Assembly: GCA_959347315.1 (NCBI GenBank)
Contig: OY365808.1
Location: forward strand, 6,351,672 to 6,415,671
Source: Bimastos eiseni
Taxonomy: Eukaryota; Annelida; Clitellata; Crassiclitellata; Lumbricidae
Reading direction: 5' to 3'
DNA length: 64,000 nucleotides
Under the pieces are notes generated by a model. It made no database searches. It was not told the DNA's origin and was given only the letters and a program-made list of their open reading frames with translations. The number at the start of each line of letters is the position of its first letter. Position 1 is the stretch's first letter. Positions 1 through 13,900 of the stretch are shown here, in pieces. A program made the position numbers and the translations under genes.

Positions 1-125
1 TCGCAAGTTGAAGTCAACGAGTCTTAGATAAAAACTATAATTTACAACAACGGTTACATGTTAATCGATGACCGACTTTCACGCATGAAACGAACACTAT
101 ACAAAGCTTTGGTAGAGCCAGACAA

Positions 126-213
126 AATGAAAGGAAGAGACAGAGGCAATGAAAGGAAGAGACAGAGACAATGAAAGGAAGAGACAGAGACAATGAAAGG
201 AAGAGACAGAGAG
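126..213. repeat. 22-bp tandem repeat, four copies
   Basis: The unit AATGAAAGGAAGAGACAGAG plus two bases starts at 126, 148, 170 and 192. Copies are nearly identical. Confidence 0.9.
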
Positions 214-224
214 AGAACCTGTTC

Positions 225-338
225 TAACTCCACCACTGTTTGCACTCTGACAGTGCCAGTCCCAAATCTGGATTAAGGAGGGCGACGCTAACGGTTGCTG
301 CTATCCCACTGCATCATTAAACTGCAACTAACCAGGAC
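225..338 (+). repeat. SINE-like family B copy
   Basis: Shares with six other places in the window the order GACAGTGCCAGTCC, CTGGAT(A)AAGGAGG, GGCGACGCTAA and a tail AAACTGCAACTAACC. No tRNA-like head is visible in this copy. Confidence 0.7.
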
Positions 339-1574
339 CGGTTCTCTTTGTTCAATTTTAGGCAGAAAGTACAGAAGTCTCTTAACGACGCCACATAAAT
401 GCTTAGGCAAAACACAAAAAATGTGCTCAATTGATTCTTACCTGTCTGTCTACCTGTCTGTCTGTCTGTCAGACGTCTGTCGTTCGGGTAAAATAGCACG
501 GATTTATCCACAAAGCAGAGGCTTATTGTAATTGTAATTAGGACAATAATTCATAAAGGATCGTCGATTCGTGGGTAGCCAGCTACTTCTAGGTTGCTTC
601 ACCAGACTATCTATTGTCAAGGCAAATGCTAATGCTCGGGAGTTATGCAGCAGGTACATATTTAACTGCTTTTTAAAACATAATACAATTGCTCAGGTGA
701 GACTCCAATTATGTCTACAGCATGCCCAACCAACCCACCCACCCGCCAGTCAAAGCCAGCCAAAGCTCTTCCACCCCATGATGTTCCGTGCACTGTTGTT
801 CCGGTCTGAAGCAGGAGCGGGTCATTAAGGCAGCAGATACAAACAGAGAAAAAGACCATAAAACTATGGCGACAGCAGCCGAGGCAGCTTTGTCGCAGAC
901 AATCTAACTGTGACGAAGATTAAGCTTTACTGCCCCTTAGCTTCTTCCATCCTCTCCCTCTCATTTTCCCCTCTGCCTGTCCGTATATCTCAGAGTCCTT
1001 CTTCTGTCTCATGGCTTCTCTGTGTACCTATATATCCGGCTCTGAGATTACTCTTCATCTGTCTGTCTGCCTCTAACTCTTTCTGTCTCCGTGTATCTCT
1101 GTATCTATCTATTTCTCAGGCTCTGACAACTCTCTCTCTTCCCCTCTCTCTCCCCCTCTGTCTGTCTGCCTGTCACTCTCTCAGTCTTTCTGTACACATA
1201 TATCTATTTCTCAAGCTCAGACGGTCTCTTATCCGCTCTCTCTGCTCTACCCTGATGGGTCGTTCCATCTCTCCTACCCACCGTTCTTCAGCATAAACCA
1301 ACCATCTCATCGTCTTTATCAGATTCCCTTCAGCTGCACGGGGCATTATTAAAACGTGGAATATAGGAGGGTCCACAGAAAGACCAAACAATCACCCCAT
1401 AGCCAGACCCCGTGCACAATGTCCAGCAGCAATGGCTACATTACACCCAACAACAGAAGGGATCCTCTATCCAACACTAAACAGTAGATGGGTTGGCTGG
1501 CATCCTGCTAACCCCCTTTTGTTCTAAAGGGCACATCTCTGTTCTACTTTCCCTTCTTCTTTATTCAAATGCAG

Positions 1575-1660
1575 CTGGTTCTGTGTTGTCTGGTTCTGTG
1601 TCGACTGGTTCCGTGTTGACTAGTTCCGTGTTGGCTGGTTCTGTATTGACTGGTTCTATC
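1575..1660 (+). repeat. 15-bp minisatellite, forward orientation (about 6 copies)
   Basis: Unit close to CTGGTTCTGTGTTGA with single-base variants. It is the reverse complement of the unit in the array at 2086-2380. Confidence 0.9.
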
Positions 1661-2085
1661 AAATGTAACTTCTCCACCCACTCAGTAAAGTAATAGGCAT
1701 TTAACCACAGTTGGCGCTATATAAAATACGTGATATGCTGACATGTCCGGGTGCATCAAGTCGAGATCCCATTGGTGCATTAAATTGGGCCATGGCAACA
1801 ACCCACTGGGACGTGACCTGGAAAATATCAGCGTCCGTGGTGATCTAAAGCGACCTGGAAAATGGGATTCAGCCATGATGGAAAGCCGACAACAGACGAA
1901 TGCTCATCAGACAAGCATCCAGCAACAGCTCCTCATCCTGCATCAGCCTTAATCATAGTTCTAGCAGGACACATTTCTTCATATCCGGCAAGGTTAATCC
2001 ACACATGGAGGGACGTGTCTATAGCATAAGCCAATGGGCTTCTGGCTGTCGTCTGCATGAAATGGAGCACCAGTTAGTTGAGACC

Positions 2086-2380
2086 CCTCAACACAGAACC
2101 CGTCAACATAGAATCAGTCAACATAGAATCAGTCAACATAGAACCAGTCAACTGATTACCAGTTAACACATAATCAGTCAACACAGAACCAGCCAATACA
2201 GAACCACCAGTCAAAGCTAGAACCAGTCAATAAAGCATCAGTCAACTTATTACCAGTCAACACAGAACCAGTCAATGCACAACTAATCCACACGGAACCA
2301 GTCAACACAGAACCACTGTCAACACAGAACCAGTCAACAAGAAATCAGTCAACAAAGAACCAGCTAAAGAGAACTAGTTA
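2086..2380 (-). repeat. 15-bp minisatellite, reverse orientation (about 18 degenerate copies)
   Basis: The plus strand repeats AACACAGAACCAGTC with substitutions and small indels. The reverse complement GACTGGTTCTGTGTT equals the 1575-1660 unit. Confidence 0.9.
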
Positions 2381-4154
2381 ACATTGAGATTGGCAGAAAA
2401 TTCCAGAAATCGAAATCAGATTGTGATGGAAGTACGAGATATATCAATCACATTTGCAGATGCCGCGGCAGCTGCTTAAAAAATGTTTCCATATGATTTA
2501 TTGATGCAAAGCCAAGAGATGCTGATGTTCTTATCAGTCTTAATCCTCATCATTCTGTCTAAACTCCTCCACTGATAGCATCTTATCAGGGGAGAGGGAT
2601 GCAAAAAAATGATGCTATTAATCAAGAGATCCAAAATGGTTGCTGAGGCAGTACTTTACTTCTGTCAAAGAGAGAGAGAGAAACTGAAGACTAGACAAGA
2701 ATCGTACTATCCTTCCAAACTGTTTACAAACTGAGGGGAAACGTTTTACTTTGTTCTGAACACAAATGCTCATCAAGCAGCTGGGTTTAACTTAATCAAT
2801 ATAAGCTTGACCTAGCGCCCCCTTTTAAAATAGCTATGGTACTCAGAGGCGCCACCCGCCTGCCCAGCTGTGCTGAAAAAGGACAGCTTTTAGAGCCTAG
2901 TATCACCAAACAACGTTTTTTTCAAAGAGTTGCACAACATATGCCACAAAAATAAGACACTAATCACAATAACCTGGGCCCTATCTTTGGTAACAATCAT
3001 CCGTCCCACAAGTACAAAATAACTTGAGGAAAAGCTTAAATGCATTCCTTGAAATACAACCCCACATGTCTGTTCGCATGTCCAAAGATCCATTAACTGC
3101 TCTTATCTCAGCAAACGCAATCATATTTCGAATCGTTATCGCACAACTCTTAATTTGGGTTCTTACTTCGGTCCGAGTCAATATCTCTTATCGCACGGCG
3201 GTGGCGGCCGGTAGCTCTCCCTTCCCATTGACCAACAACCACCGCGGACGAATTGAGACGACGCAGGGCTCCGCACGGCAAATTTTGTCGCAAACAGTAC
3301 GATGTTTGCAGCACAAACATACTGTTCGGAAAGGCAAACGGTTCGACAAACAGTCAACCTTAACCTTAAGTGCAACGATACCACAGAGGCACGGGCAGCG
3401 GCTCGTAATGAAGAAAGATCATATCTCAGCAGTAGAAGTAGAAGGCGCGCCATGCGTTAAGAGGAAGGGAAGGGTGATCGTCGGCAGAAGCCCACAAACT
3501 GATGCATCCGAAATACTTTCATGTTCTCTGGCCGTGGACATATCTGGACAGACGAGCGAGGGACCAAGGGAAATGCCGGGAATTACTTAGTTCCTGAAAT
3601 GAGCTTTCACGACAGCAATTGCACAAGTAATATATCGCAAGAAAATGAGATGCAAGACAGGAGGCAATCACCGCAAGACAGCGCTGCCTTCAGGGCACGA
3701 TCGACCAATACATATTGATACTCGGTTCTTACGAGTCTCGATCGGTCAAGTCGCCTGATCAAAACCTATCTTTACTCCATAGAACTAGCAGTTTCATCAC
3801 AGCCTATTTCTAAACTGTACTCTTCCCTGTATGAACCTAAGTTACATTCTTCCTGTAAAAACTGGTCGCTTGATTCTGACAATTCCAAATCATTCATATG
3901 TGCCCGACAGATCTGGCTTTGGAGGTCAACAGTTGCTGCTAAATATTACGATGCTGGAGCTCTATAAATTCTTACGTTACCAATCAACCAGTACGTTGCG
4001 TGCATTCATTACAGCAACTATCACAGCAAACAAACAGAACAGTCGTACTTTTGAGTTGGCAAACACGGAAATGCCTGTTAAGTGAAGGATGGTAAACAAT
4101 GCACCACTCATCCAGTGCTACAAATCATTCTTTATACAACAGACCACCGCCATT

Positions 4155-4245
4155 TTCGAGTGGTGACAGTCCTAGGGCTGGATAATCGAGGAGGGCAACG
4201 TTAATCATCTTTTTATGACACATTTTGTTAAGCAGAAACTACCTA
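4155..4245 (+). repeat. SINE-like family B copy
   Basis: Contains GACAGTCCTAGGGCTGGATA, GAGGAGGGCAACGTTAATCA and a tail with a TTATGACACATT element, in the same order as other family-B copies. Confidence 0.65.
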
Positions 4246-7200
4246 TCTGCCACTCTCTCCGGCAACCATGATACATGGTTTGGATCATAAAATTAAAATG
4301 ACCATTTTAAATAAATTCTACTCACTTGTCTTTCTTCTTTTCGATTCGAATCCGAACCATACACAAAAGAAAAAACAAAACAACAAATTAACTTTTGATA
4401 AGACAAAACCTTTCTCAAATGAATAAATTATCATGACCAAGGAAACACTTGAACTCAAAAGCTCTTCCAAAATCGCATTTGCACCACTTCACATATTCAA
4501 TAACCTGAAACTGTCACTTAAACCTGAGAGACTGCTGACAGGGCTAACATCCTCCAGCTCAACCATACCAACAACACCCCATACTGCATTTCTGACTCAT
4601 AAAGATTTACATTTAGGGTCGTAACATAACCAATAAGTCATGTCTACGATGCAACGTGCCATAGTTATACCGTGCCATAGTTATACCGTCTTTCTTTCAT
4701 CACTCTTTGAAATGTCTTCATCAAGACCTGTTAGTACTTGCGAGGAACAATACACCGGGCCAACAGTTGCGAAGATATATGACCGATGATTTGGAAAGGC
4801 TTGTACATAAGGGCTCGCCATCGGCCACCTGCTTCTTACAACACAACCAGACAATCCTGATTAACGGCCCGCTGCCTCGAGAACCACCGAACCACTTGTC
4901 CGCCTGCCTCTGCCTACCCACTTCCTCCTCTTATAGCTGCCACCATTTTCTGGAGTTCTGACAGCTGAGGGCTGCTTGGAGAAGGTAGTTATTTAGAGAA
5001 GGAAATTATTTGGAGAATGATCTCTGCCGAGAAGGAAGTTGCACCAAGAAGGGAGTTCCGTCACAAAGGGTAAGAAGGGAAGGCTACTGTGATAGGGAAT
5101 TCTGTAGGGAAAAGAGTGCCGTGGGGAAAGGAAATCCATGCAGACGGAAGCTGCAGATCATAGACAACAGAGTAAAATGAAAAACAGTTTGATCGAGAAG
5201 GGAGTACTGCGAAAATCTTCCACCTGCACCAAGTAATTTCTCATCAATACAAATTGCGTACTTCCCCAAGATTAGCTAGCATCATGGTGAAGAAATTGCC
5301 TTCCATGGTAACGAGAGTAGGCAGAGAAGGTAGATCAGCGTAAAGATGAAGCTTCATCAGTTGACACTTTACCCCTTTCCCTACATCCAGATTCTTGTTC
5401 ACTTATCAGCAGATTCTGTTCGCGGAAGATTACACGGTCGTTGGCGCACCCACCAGTTTACTACGACAGATTGGTTGGTTGGTTGTCGGGTGAAGCAGAG
5501 CCGAATATCAAGCCCAAGTTGAATATCAAGCCCAAGTGAACAACGAATGACTGACGACAGATGAGGGGAGGGACGAAGGACTGATCTCGATACTTAGAGA
5601 TTCAATGACAGCACGAATGAATGGAAATGCCACCGAATATTGATTCCCAGTTGGACAACAGAGTCCGAACGAGGGTACGTCTGAGTAACTGCTCCTCAGG
5701 GATTGCCTGCTCAAAAATTCCTAATCACTACTGGTCTCCTGCAGAATCCTATTCCAAGTTCTCATATCTCATGAAGACGGACATCAAACGATTAAATGCA
5801 TGGTCCAACAAATATTTATGGCCATTCAACCTCCCTATAAAAATATTCCGTCTTCGTATAATATGGTGACTCCTGGCTGAATGCTGTGGCTAAAAATATG
5901 ACCATTCAAAGTTTTACAAAATGATTTGCAGCAGCACACGTTGATATAACAAAAATTAATCATAACAAATCCTCCTTGAATGAAAAAAACGAGATATAGT
6001 AATATAAAACAAAATACATTAATATTAAAAAACGTATCTCATTCATCCACGATTCCACATAATCTAACCAGACATCATATTAGTCTGGGTGTCATAATAG
6101 CGCTATATAAATTTGTAATTACCATACAGCACTTTATAACCAAACACTTATATAGCTGCTCTTCAGGAATAACTTGCTCATCAAAGGCGAGTCAATGGCT
6201 ATTCAGATTCTGAGTTTTCGAGTATTAAAGTCTCGTTGATATGAGAGCAACAAAAAAACCTCTTCCTCTTGACTAGACTCATGCTATCATCAGATACTGC
6301 AATATATTAATTCAATGTGACATTTTCATTTTGTGCCCAAAAAGAGAAAGACTGCAATTAAATGGTGTAATGAACATTATCATCATTAGCAAACATCCTA
6401 CTTTCTTTGCTGTGCAGCATTTACTAAAACATGTCATCAAATGATAATAATGGTTATCAATCTAAAACCGCAAGCAGATAACGTCGGTGTAAGCCAAACA
6501 CACACATGGCAAAGTTGGACATGTTCAGAACATACTTGACTAAAAACTCCACAGAACGGATCAAAATGCAACGAGTGATAGATGCTTGAAAAGCAGGGTC
6601 TGTGTGGTAAGCTCTTAACGACAAGCTCACTCAACGGTGAGCGTGCTGCTTGAGGTAAGTGGCAGGCGCACTTCTGGGAAGTTGTCAAATTTAGTGGGCT
6701 GCCCTAAACAGGCACACTTTGTTTCTCAGTTCAGCAACAACTGACCCAGCAAAATAATAAAACAACGATAATAATAATAATAATAATAATAACAATAATA
6801 CAACTGAGGACAAACTGAGGTCAGTAAGACCACCAGATGTATTAGTTTTTGTTCCTTTGAAATCACGTGCAATCGAGGTCAAGGTCAATTTTTAATATTC
6901 TATTATTAGTGCTACCTCTACTATGAATACAAACAATAATAGTACTAGTAATAATAATAATTTTTTTAAATAATAAAAAAAATAATAATAATAATGCTGC
7001 GCATTTGGAGGATCTTTTGAGCAGCACACTGGGGACAAGAATCTTTGAATCTTTTAACACAATTTTAGCTTTAGTTTCAGAACCTGAGGGATACTTTCTA
7101 GCTCGGACAAAAAATATTAATAACGATAATAATGTTCTAATATCTGCAAATATTAGCCATTCCAGTTCACGTGACTGCAATATACATTTTGTAATCTTTT

Positions 7201-7316
7201 GCATATGAAATAACTTATTTCTGCAGAATTCATTATTATTTTGTATAATGAATGATTGCTAAAATAGCAATACTGATGCAGAAAAAAACAAATGATGAAA
7301 GGGAATTTATACACAC

Positions 7317-7494
7317 CCTTCTCTTCCTTCAATCCATGGAAGTGTGAGTTTGCCATCAATCCAGCTGGACCACCAGTCAATCCCATGAGTCCGGCGGAAC
7401 TACCGGAAGGCATTCCGGATGCACCAGGCAGGCCAGTAGGATATGGCGGCATTGGAATAGATGGAACAAGACCTGCATGGGTCATGTGTTGACC
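7317..7494 (-). CDS. TLE/gro: Groucho/TLE exon 8 (GP region)
   Basis: 178 nt bounded by tttattag| and AAGG|gtgtgt, ending in phase 1. It encodes 59 residues rich in Gly, Pro, Met and Ser ([29 protein letters not shown]) and ends GLKEEKG. TLE GP regions have SSAGLLALG followed by KDEKKHHD, the same order. The donor gtgtgt is weaker than the others; a gt two bases further on would break the phase. Confidence 0.9.
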
Positions 7495-10400
7495 CTAATA
7501 AATTAACCGAAAAAGGCAAACAAAATACAGTTAATTCAGGAAACACGATTATTACCAGATAATAATGTCATGTCACAATTACCGAAATTACAGTCCGTTT
7601 TTTGCCCTACTCTCATTTTTATTCGTGCATTCAGCCGTTGAAAGATCGAAATTAATTCTACAGTTTGGCAAAATTCCAACTCAAGGAACACACGGTCAAT
7701 CATATATATGAATCGATTTCATAGTCCTGATGGCAATTTCAGAATTTTTATCAGGACATCTGGAAATAAACCTGATTAGAATTATTCAGAAAGACGACCA
7801 ACCAATGACAATGCTCAGAAATGTAATACAGTCAATGAGTTTCTCAGCACCAATGCAATAAATATGCCAAATCCTATATTACTGATATACCCTAGCAGAA
7901 GCCCAATCGATCTTACATAATTACATTACAGCTGTATACTATGTATGGTTGATGTCAAGATTAGTTCTTATATTACAGAAATGTCATGAAAAAATTTAAT
8001 GTTATAATTTTATTACATTATACATAGCGGGTTAGTGACTTGACCTTTCCCGTTAGAAAACAGCAAACTAATGCTGTTAAAACCACAGAAAATGTACACA
8101 AAAATCACCTTGGCAATCTACGTATTTCAATACATAACACTATCGTCATCATCATCCATCAATTGCAAAGAAAGATTTGAATTGTACAAAGACCATGTTA
8201 ATCACTCAATACCATGTAGTAGATAACCAAAGTGAAAATTGAGCCTCACTAGATAATGCATCGACATGTCAGCAACCGTATTTTTGGGCTTGATTTGAAA
8301 AAACGCAACTACGCATTCATATTGAATTTGGCTAAAACTGATGGTATTTTCAGAATTTTGGTTTCTGAAGTTAGTCCTTGTAAGTCCTTTAGTCTCAGCC
8401 GATTTATTAACTGCTGGCATGAAGCTATAATTGCCTTAAGAAAGAAATAAAAGAAAATATTTGTCAATCTTGACACAGACAGTCAAAGCACGTCTATGTG
8501 TGACATGCGACACTTGCGTCCAAATCCATTTGACTGCTCATTTCGGAGAGTATTTTCCCAGCTGGCTTCCCACCACGGTACCGACCTTGGAGATACCCCT
8601 GGAAGCAATGTTTTGTTCTCGACTGTAACCACGTGACGTAAGTGTACATTCCACTCACGATCAGTCTTCATCTTTGCCACAATCAGGATTGCGGACTAAA
8701 CCGTTGGTCGGTCCCTCTATTTGCCCTCATAGTGCCACTTTCTTCAGCATCACAAGCACGATGCGCACACGGAGGAGGCATTTATCACTCTCTTAGGAAT
8801 CCAACATCACTTAGGCCAGTGAGATGCACTTCTGTGAGGTGCCCTGTAGAGGTACTTTGAAGGTGCTACGGCAGTGCTCCGTTACAAAGGGTTTCCCTAC
8901 GGCCTACGTTCTAGGATCTAGAATCAACGACGACCACCGAAAGCAAAGAGAAGCAACCAAGGACCACCTTGAGATGATTAATCCATTCGGCCTGCGCGTT
9001 TATGTACATCTGGCGAACGTCAGCATTCTGCCACAAATACAAAGTTCTCGTTAGAGGAAACAGAATCACGTTTAAATTATCTACACACAACATTTTAACA
9101 GTGGCCCTCTCTGGATAAGTACCACAACAGCCACAATCAAGACTATGTTGACTCGGATAAGAGACAGCTTCAGGCACTTCAAGAAATTCCTCTAAATAAT
9201 TATTGCCTCACAGCAATTTGTGTTCTGGAAGAAAGCCTTCAAGATTGTGCACAATATGACGATTTCACATAATGTGTCTGGGATTAGAACCTAGATCGTG
9301 CAGGTAAAAGCGAACACAACAGCCACTCTGTCACCAGACATTGTGCCTCAATAGCAAAGTACCTTGGAACTTAAATACCTGGGTTAAAATACCCAATGGC
9401 AATGCCAACATTAAATAACTACGAAACATTACAAATGACGTCATCACTCTTGAATCATATTTCGAAAATACGGAAATGCAGATCAAGAAGCAAACTGGGA
9501 TCCCTCTGCTGATGTTGCCTGGCAACCAAAGAGGAAAATCATCACAAGAGCGCTGCTTAGGAACCAATCAGCGGCACTTGAAAAGCCTCGGTTCTGGGTG
9601 GTCTTGCTCATCGGAGGAGGACGAGGTAGAGGAGGAGGAGGAAGAAGAGGAGAAGGAGGAAAAAGAGGAGGAGGAGGAAGAGGAGGAGCCCTTTACAGCA
9701 GGACTCATATGCACATCTGCGCAATTTATGCCAGCAAAGTCATGACATGGAATTAACCAAATCAAAAACGAGTAACGGGGTCTCTCCATCAGGCTGCAAC
9801 CACCTCATTGATCCGCACTGATTGATCGAACTGCACCGGACACATTCAACGAATCCATCTTAAACGATTGTACTGCAGACTGCCATTCATTCAACTGCTC
9901 ACTGAATGAAGATCAATGGCTTAGAAATTATTTATTAAAGCTGCCATCTATATCTTCTCAGAAGAACTTTTTAACCCTGAAGATTGAATTTCTGTGCTTG
10001 TTAACTAGTAACAATACAGCCTGTCGGTTTTGCTATGTCCCTGGCTGCAAAGTGCCAGCTTCTTTCATAGTTCAAAATAAAGCATTCCCCAATTCAACCT
10101 ATTGAATAAAATTTAATGAGAATGTTACAATTTGCTTTGCAACCTAAGCAGCTTTTCTACCTTTTTCGAACTACTTAATTAAATGCCGATTGCATAAAAC
10201 AATATGCAAAATTTCTGCAGGTCCAATTTCCATAAACTAATATCAAATATTACAGCTTGTTCCCATTTGCAACTTCGGTTTTCTTTTCCTTCTTATTTTG
10301 AGTTTAGTAATTCTATCAGGGTGATGAGAGGAGACTAAGACCAGTCCTAAGAGGAAATTTGGAGGGAGGGAGGGAGAGAGACATATGAAGGAAGAAGGCC

Positions 10401-10913
10401 AAGACAGATGACGTTGGATTGGATGATGACAGATGAATATGGAAAGCTTAATGAAGAGGCCCAACAGGGTGAGGAGTGGCAACATTGGGTATTTGAACAA
10501 GCTTATACGGCAGAGAACCAGAAGAAGATCAGGGTGCTGAGTAATGTTCAAAAGTCACAGATGTCACAGTTTGCAACCATATCCTTTGATCAAGTTCAAC
10601 CATTCCCCTTGATAGTGTTTTGGAATAAAACCAATTAAAACCTGTCCACAGTTGCACGCTATAATGGCGTAACAATGTTATATGGTGGAGTTGGTGCTTC
10701 CGTTCATGCAATTGAATTGGGAAATTCTGTTGACTGTTCTCCCTTCTGAGCATTCCCTTTGACACCTACTTGCATACTTCTCTCCTCTTAACCCTAACAA
10801 CACAGGTGTTCAATAGAGTCCCCAGTGCCAGGTTCGGAATTCACTTCAAGTGACCATATAAAATACTGTCTGCTTCCCACAACACAGAGACAGAGAGAGA
10901 CAGAGAGAGAGAC

Positions 10914-10974
<61 letters not shown>

Positions 10975-13900
10975 GAGACAGAGAGAGAGAGGGGCAGGGA
11001 GAGGGAGGGAGAGAGAGAGAGACACTCACTCACTACAAGCATCAAGTAGTAGGTGTGAACAAAACAGGTACATTTAATCACAATAACATTTCAACATTCT
11101 TCGGCTTTGCTGAAAGACTAACTAGCAGTGGATTTACATACAATATTTATTAGTGACCGCTAGGTTATGACAGTTGCCCTGTGCGTGACGAGTTCTGCTG
11201 CCTATTACAATTCTCTATTGAGAGAGAGAGGGAGAGAACGGTGGGCAGCATTGGCAGCTCAACCACTTGATGAGGCAAGACTTTTCTGATGGTTTAGCCA
11301 ACGAGTGGGAGTCTATTTGAACGCAACAACTTAGCAAACACCAGCTGAGCCCAACGGATGCCACCAGCTCTGCCTCAAGGGCATAATTGATTAGGGTAAT
11401 AAACAGTCAAATCCTTACCTTCAGCTGGCTCAGCCAATCACTCTGGGCATACATTTGCTTCAAATCAGAGTTCTGAAAAGACCAAACACGTCGTAGTTAG
11501 GGTCGTTGATTGAAGATTAAACCGCCTGTTACGGATTTGTGCAATTAGAATTATTTTCCGGATGAAAGAATTTATTGCATTGGATAGCAAGTGAAATTGC
11601 TGGAAAACAGCTTTTACAGCTGATTCGCTGTTCGGTCGGAAAGTCATAAACATCACTCTACAACTAGTAGTTCCGAATGAGTAGACGTAGCCGTCATCAT
11701 AATCACCGCGTCTGCATCAGCTGTTTGGCGTCGATGGGTACGAACATACGACCTCTGTTCTTTTGTTCAGTGGCAACAAAGTCCATTTCTCCTGTTTATG
11801 TGTGATGTCTACAACTTTACATCTGAGATACATGCGTTTGACAGGTTTGACCCAATGAGACTTATGAGAGGTGTAGGAAACGTGGGGGCCACGCTCATAA
11901 CGTGCCCCCTCTCTGCATAAGGAGGGGTGGCTTCCCACAGCTTCTCACTATTACATATAAAAACTATTACAAAACGGCTGCAAACTTATGAAAATCGACT
12001 GCGAATAGAAAGTTTACTTTCAACACAAAAGATATTGTGTGAAAACATTGCAAGGGCCCGTAAACATCACCGACATTCCAGTCAAAATGGTATTATCAAA
12101 ATACCGCTATCACCTATGAACTACGAACCATTCATTCACAAAACATGGCAAGGTACGAGATAGAACCAGAATCATGCAAAGTGACACTGTTACAGCTTAC
12201 AGTTACTGTTACAGGACGGTACCATAAACGACACTACAAAAATATATCCGATTAAATTTGTTACTGATCAAGAGGGTACATTATCTGCAAGGCATCTAGG
12301 CATCAGCTTGATGCCTAGAAGCCTTGCAAATAATGTACCCTCCTGATTCAGCAGGACATTCTACCTTCGAGCTACGTAATCAACACATATAATGACGTTT
12401 TCTTTGAAGGTAAAATGGAACCAATCAGTCAGCTGATGATGCTTGAAGCAACGTTTTGTTGCTTTAACAGAACACTTCTGGTCTTCTTTGGTAAGCGACA
12501 ATTTTCTTAGAGTAGCTGGTCACTTCAGTAACAGAAGGATTGTAATAAATAGCTCATACTGCAGAACGGCCCAGCTCCATATGAATAAAATACTATGTCT
12601 GCAGCTCAAATCCTGCCGTTAAAGCATTTATCTTGCATATAAACCTTACAAGTGAGTGTTACTCGTGAAATGTTAGTTTTCTTGTATACAAGCAGAAAGA
12701 TGACAATAAACTAATGCTACCAACCTTATAATAACAAATATTACTAACTATTAGGGTTAATAACACTAATAATCTTGACGAATGACACCATACAATTGTA
12801 ATAAACTCAAAAATACAGTTCAATTCATGTTTATCAATTGGAAAAGGAACTCACAAAATTTTACCGAGGCACTTAATAATTCCAATTTAAACTTAGATGA
12901 CTAATATTTTAATCTTCTTGTGATATGGTTAAAATAATAAATATTCTAAATAGGACCAGTGAATGAGTTTCATACAGTGACTGTGGTCGCATCAATTGCA
13001 ACTTCAGAAAAGAGTTTTCTGTCCACTGCACCTACAAATGGTTTCCTCTGCTATTTCAACATTTAAGTGCAACAGTTCACAAGACTCCTTTCCAAAAATA
13101 GGTGATGAAAATTAAGTCAAACAAATCCTACGGGAGAAGTCGGCAGTCTAATTCATCACACTGTAAACCAGATAATCAAATAAAAACACAATAAAAATGT
13201 CTGCAACTGGAGACAAGCCCCTGAGGGACCACACACTCGCCCATTCAACAGACAGTAGCAGCGGCAATGGACCATTTCAGCACAAAACTGAGGCATAAAT
13301 CTTGATAAAATTCCTTAATTCAACGCCATTTTGTTTAGCAATTAGACCCTTGTAAGGAAAGTCGACAACCAGGTAAAGCAGTTTGTCACGGGTGGTCACT
13401 GATAAGAACAGTCAACCTCCAGCAAAATAAAATACTCAGCAACTTGCTCACCCCAATTATGGCGTTGAGTTCCTGCATTGTGACCTGCTTGGCTCTTTCA
13501 ACAGCTGCTGCAACTTGCTGCTGATGCTGTAAAATAAATCATCACCCAAACTGTTACAGATCATCAGCTCTGACTGCAAAAGTTCCATCTATAAACTGAC
13601 ACATCTCTACAGGCATTCTAGACCCAACAGTTTCTGCTGTACCTAGACAAGACAATATAATCTTTAAGAAATAAAAACCTTTGTTTAATTCAAAAAGAGG
13701 TACTACTACATGTATTGTAATGGAGCACTTATATAGCACCACTCGAATTAAAGGCGCTCACCATTCGACATAAAGCTAAGGAGAAAAAAGGAAAGTCTTC
13801 AAGCGCTTCCGGAAGGCAGCAGAGGAGAGTGAGAGAGAGCAGCTCCTTCCGAAGAGGAAAGGGGAGGCTGTTCCAGCTGGTGGGACACACATAGGCAAAG

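Larger units (their letters stand above)
1..7316. other. Groucho intron 8 (continues past left edge)
   Basis: No further Groucho exon was found here: neither CcN (SDDNLVVDVS type) nor WD40 sequence is visible on the minus strand. The interval contains several tandem repeats, two family-B SINE-like copies, a TAA-rich stretch near 6770-6990 and a 188-codon plus-strand open frame of unknown meaning at 3024-3590. The rest shows nothing recognisable. Confidence 0.7.
7495..11418. other. Groucho intron 7
   Basis: Non-coding. It holds a possible tRNA-type SINE head (9275-9345), a GAG-rich stretch (9625-9690) that makes a spurious poly-Glu frame, a probable LINE 3' end (10375-10540) and a GA/GACA microsatellite (10884-11028). 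The remaining DNA shows nothing I can name. Confidence 0.7.

Noticed and set aside
1..7316. Remaining Groucho exons (CcN, SP, WD40)
   Set aside because: I looked for SDDNLVVDVS-type and WD40 coding on the minus strand and saw none; they probably lie left of the window.
9476..9745. Glu-rich open frame, 89 codons
   Set aside because: The core is a GAG-rich low-complexity stretch, with no family match and no splice context.
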